DNA of 13,896 bases from the NCBI GenBank assembly GCA_002385805.1, contig DGEF01000032.1, positions 1-13,896 of the forward strand. Direction: 5' to 3'. The DNA comes from Peptococcaceae bacterium UBA3933. Its GTDB lineage: Bacteria; Bacillota; Peptococcia; Peptococcales; BICA1-8. The position numbers were made by a program, and so were the translations under genes. Below are positions 13,316-13,896 of this stretch, piece after piece; position 1 is the stretch's first letter; each line of letters begins with the position of its first letter. The notes beneath the pieces are model-generated. The model saw only the letters and a list, made by a program, of their open reading frames with translations. It did no database searches and was not told where the DNA came from.

Positions 13316-13896
13316 CTAACCTCCTTCCCTCCAATTTATTAAAATTAACTTCTTTTCTCTGGGTATACCGTTCCAAATTTTAATACTTCCGGTAATGTTA
13401 TCTAAAGGATCATTATCATCTTCATCGTTGGACATTTTTAAAACATCTTCTAAATCCCCTACATAAACATCCCCCAGAATCTCGGCCGACTTACCTGAAC
13501 TTTGTATCAGAACCTTCCCCTGCCCGTATAAACAATAAATATTTCCTGTCACCCGGGAACCGTTTTTTAATTTTACAGTACCACTAGAGTATATATTACC
13601 TTTTATCAGGGAGTCCTCTTCTAAAGTCAAATTGCCGGTACAATACACATCCCCATAGATATGACAACCATTTTCCAGGATAAGGTTACCCCAACATTCA
13701 ACATTAACCTTTTCTATACTGTCTCCTACATGTTTCTTTAGGGCAGTATCCTCTTCATATGTTTCTTTAGGCTCATCCACATAAGATATGCGAAATTGGG
13801 CCATTAGAGTACTTTGAGAATTATCCACTTTTCCCACGGAAGTTATCGTTAAGAATGGTAAGTCCGCATTTTGTTTTACATTTATCTTCCCTCCGG
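13316..13896 (-). CDS. Pilus/envelope-associated protein with bactofilin-like domain (5' end outside window)
   Basis: The frame is open from the stop at 13318-13316 to the end of the window. A GTG at 13837 lacks any SD, and the codons before it encode a sensible beta-rich peptide (PFLTITSVGKVDNSQSTL), so the gene most likely begins upstream of the window. The centre shows regular short beta-repeat units of the polymer-forming/bactofilin kind: GNLILENGCHIYGDVYCTGN, LTLEEDSLIKGNIYSSGTVK and LKNGSRVTGNIYC. After these comes a linker rich in Asp (NDEDDNDPLDN) and a basic tail. The TITSVGKVDNS part recalls the C-terminal region of PilX-like pilus assembly proteins (inference from memory). It is immediately upstream of the ComFB gene and pilMNO, which supports a pilus-linked role. 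Confidence 0.7.
   Translation of the reverse strand, partial: GGKINVKQNADLPFLTITSVGKVDNSQSTLMAQFRISYVDEPKETYEEDTALKKHVGDSIEKVNVECWGNLILENGCHIYGDVYCTGNLTLEEDSLIKGNIYSSGTVKLKNGSRVTGNIYCLYGQGKVLIQSSGKSAEILGDVYVGDLEDVLKMSNDEDDNDPLDNITGSIKIWNGIPREKKLILINWREGG

Noticed and set aside
13308..13376. Longer ComFB start (TTG at 13376)
   Set aside because: It would overlap the preceding gene by 61 nt, has no SD, and adds residues absent from the family; ATG at 13307 is better.
13316..13837. GTG at 13837 as the true start of the bactofilin-like gene
   Set aside because: There is no ribosome-binding site before it, and the frame stays open with protein-like sequence to the window end, so the gene is more likely cut by the window.

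Overview
AT-rich chromosomal window from a spore-forming member of the Clostridia. The spoIIIA operon, EF-P and SD-rich gene starts point to an endosporeformer. The PilM/N/O genes, TldD/TldE pair and short dispersed repeats resemble Peptococcaceae-like lineages (Desulfotomaculum, Thermincola and similar), but genus cannot be fixed from this sequence. Every convincing gene lies on the minus strand, so transcription runs from the high to the low coordinate.

Layout in order of transcription. (1) 13896-10971: the 3' part of a large envelope or pilus-associated protein with a bactofilin-like beta domain (5' end outside the window), a ComFB-family zinc-motif protein, then pilM, pilN and pilO in a tight, partly overlapping operon. 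This is a type IV pilus inner-membrane platform module. (2) 10932-7338: tldD and tldE, the two subunits of a TldD/TldE metalloprotease, separated by a MagIII-like member of the endonuclease III superfamily. (3) 7214-5098: an M24 Xaa-Pro aminopeptidase (yqhT type), efp and a small acidic zinc-ribbon protein of the CD1247 N-terminal-domain type, closed by a strong hairpin-T-tract terminator at 5064-5090. (4) 5005-1: the complete spoIIIAA to spoIIIAG genes plus the first 28 codons of spoIIIAH, coding for the mother-cell-to-forespore channel. A candidate sigma-E promoter precedes spoIIIAA.

The main departure from an ordinary operon is a 234-nt repeat-rich gap between spoIIIAE and spoIIIAF. It holds two short perfect hairpins, two oppositely oriented arrays of an AAGGTT-type hexamer, and a 10-bp periodic ATCYGTG array. 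The same hexamer appears as five tandem copies between the glycosylase gene and tldD. These look like dispersed intergenic repeats, one of which has settled inside a normally compact sporulation operon.

I see no tRNA, rRNA, CRISPR array, insertion sequence or phage gene. No wholly new defence or metabolic system is evident. The points of interest are the split spoIIIA operon, the glycosylase between the two Tld genes, the ComFB gene within a pilus operon, and a PilM with degenerate nucleotide-binding motifs.
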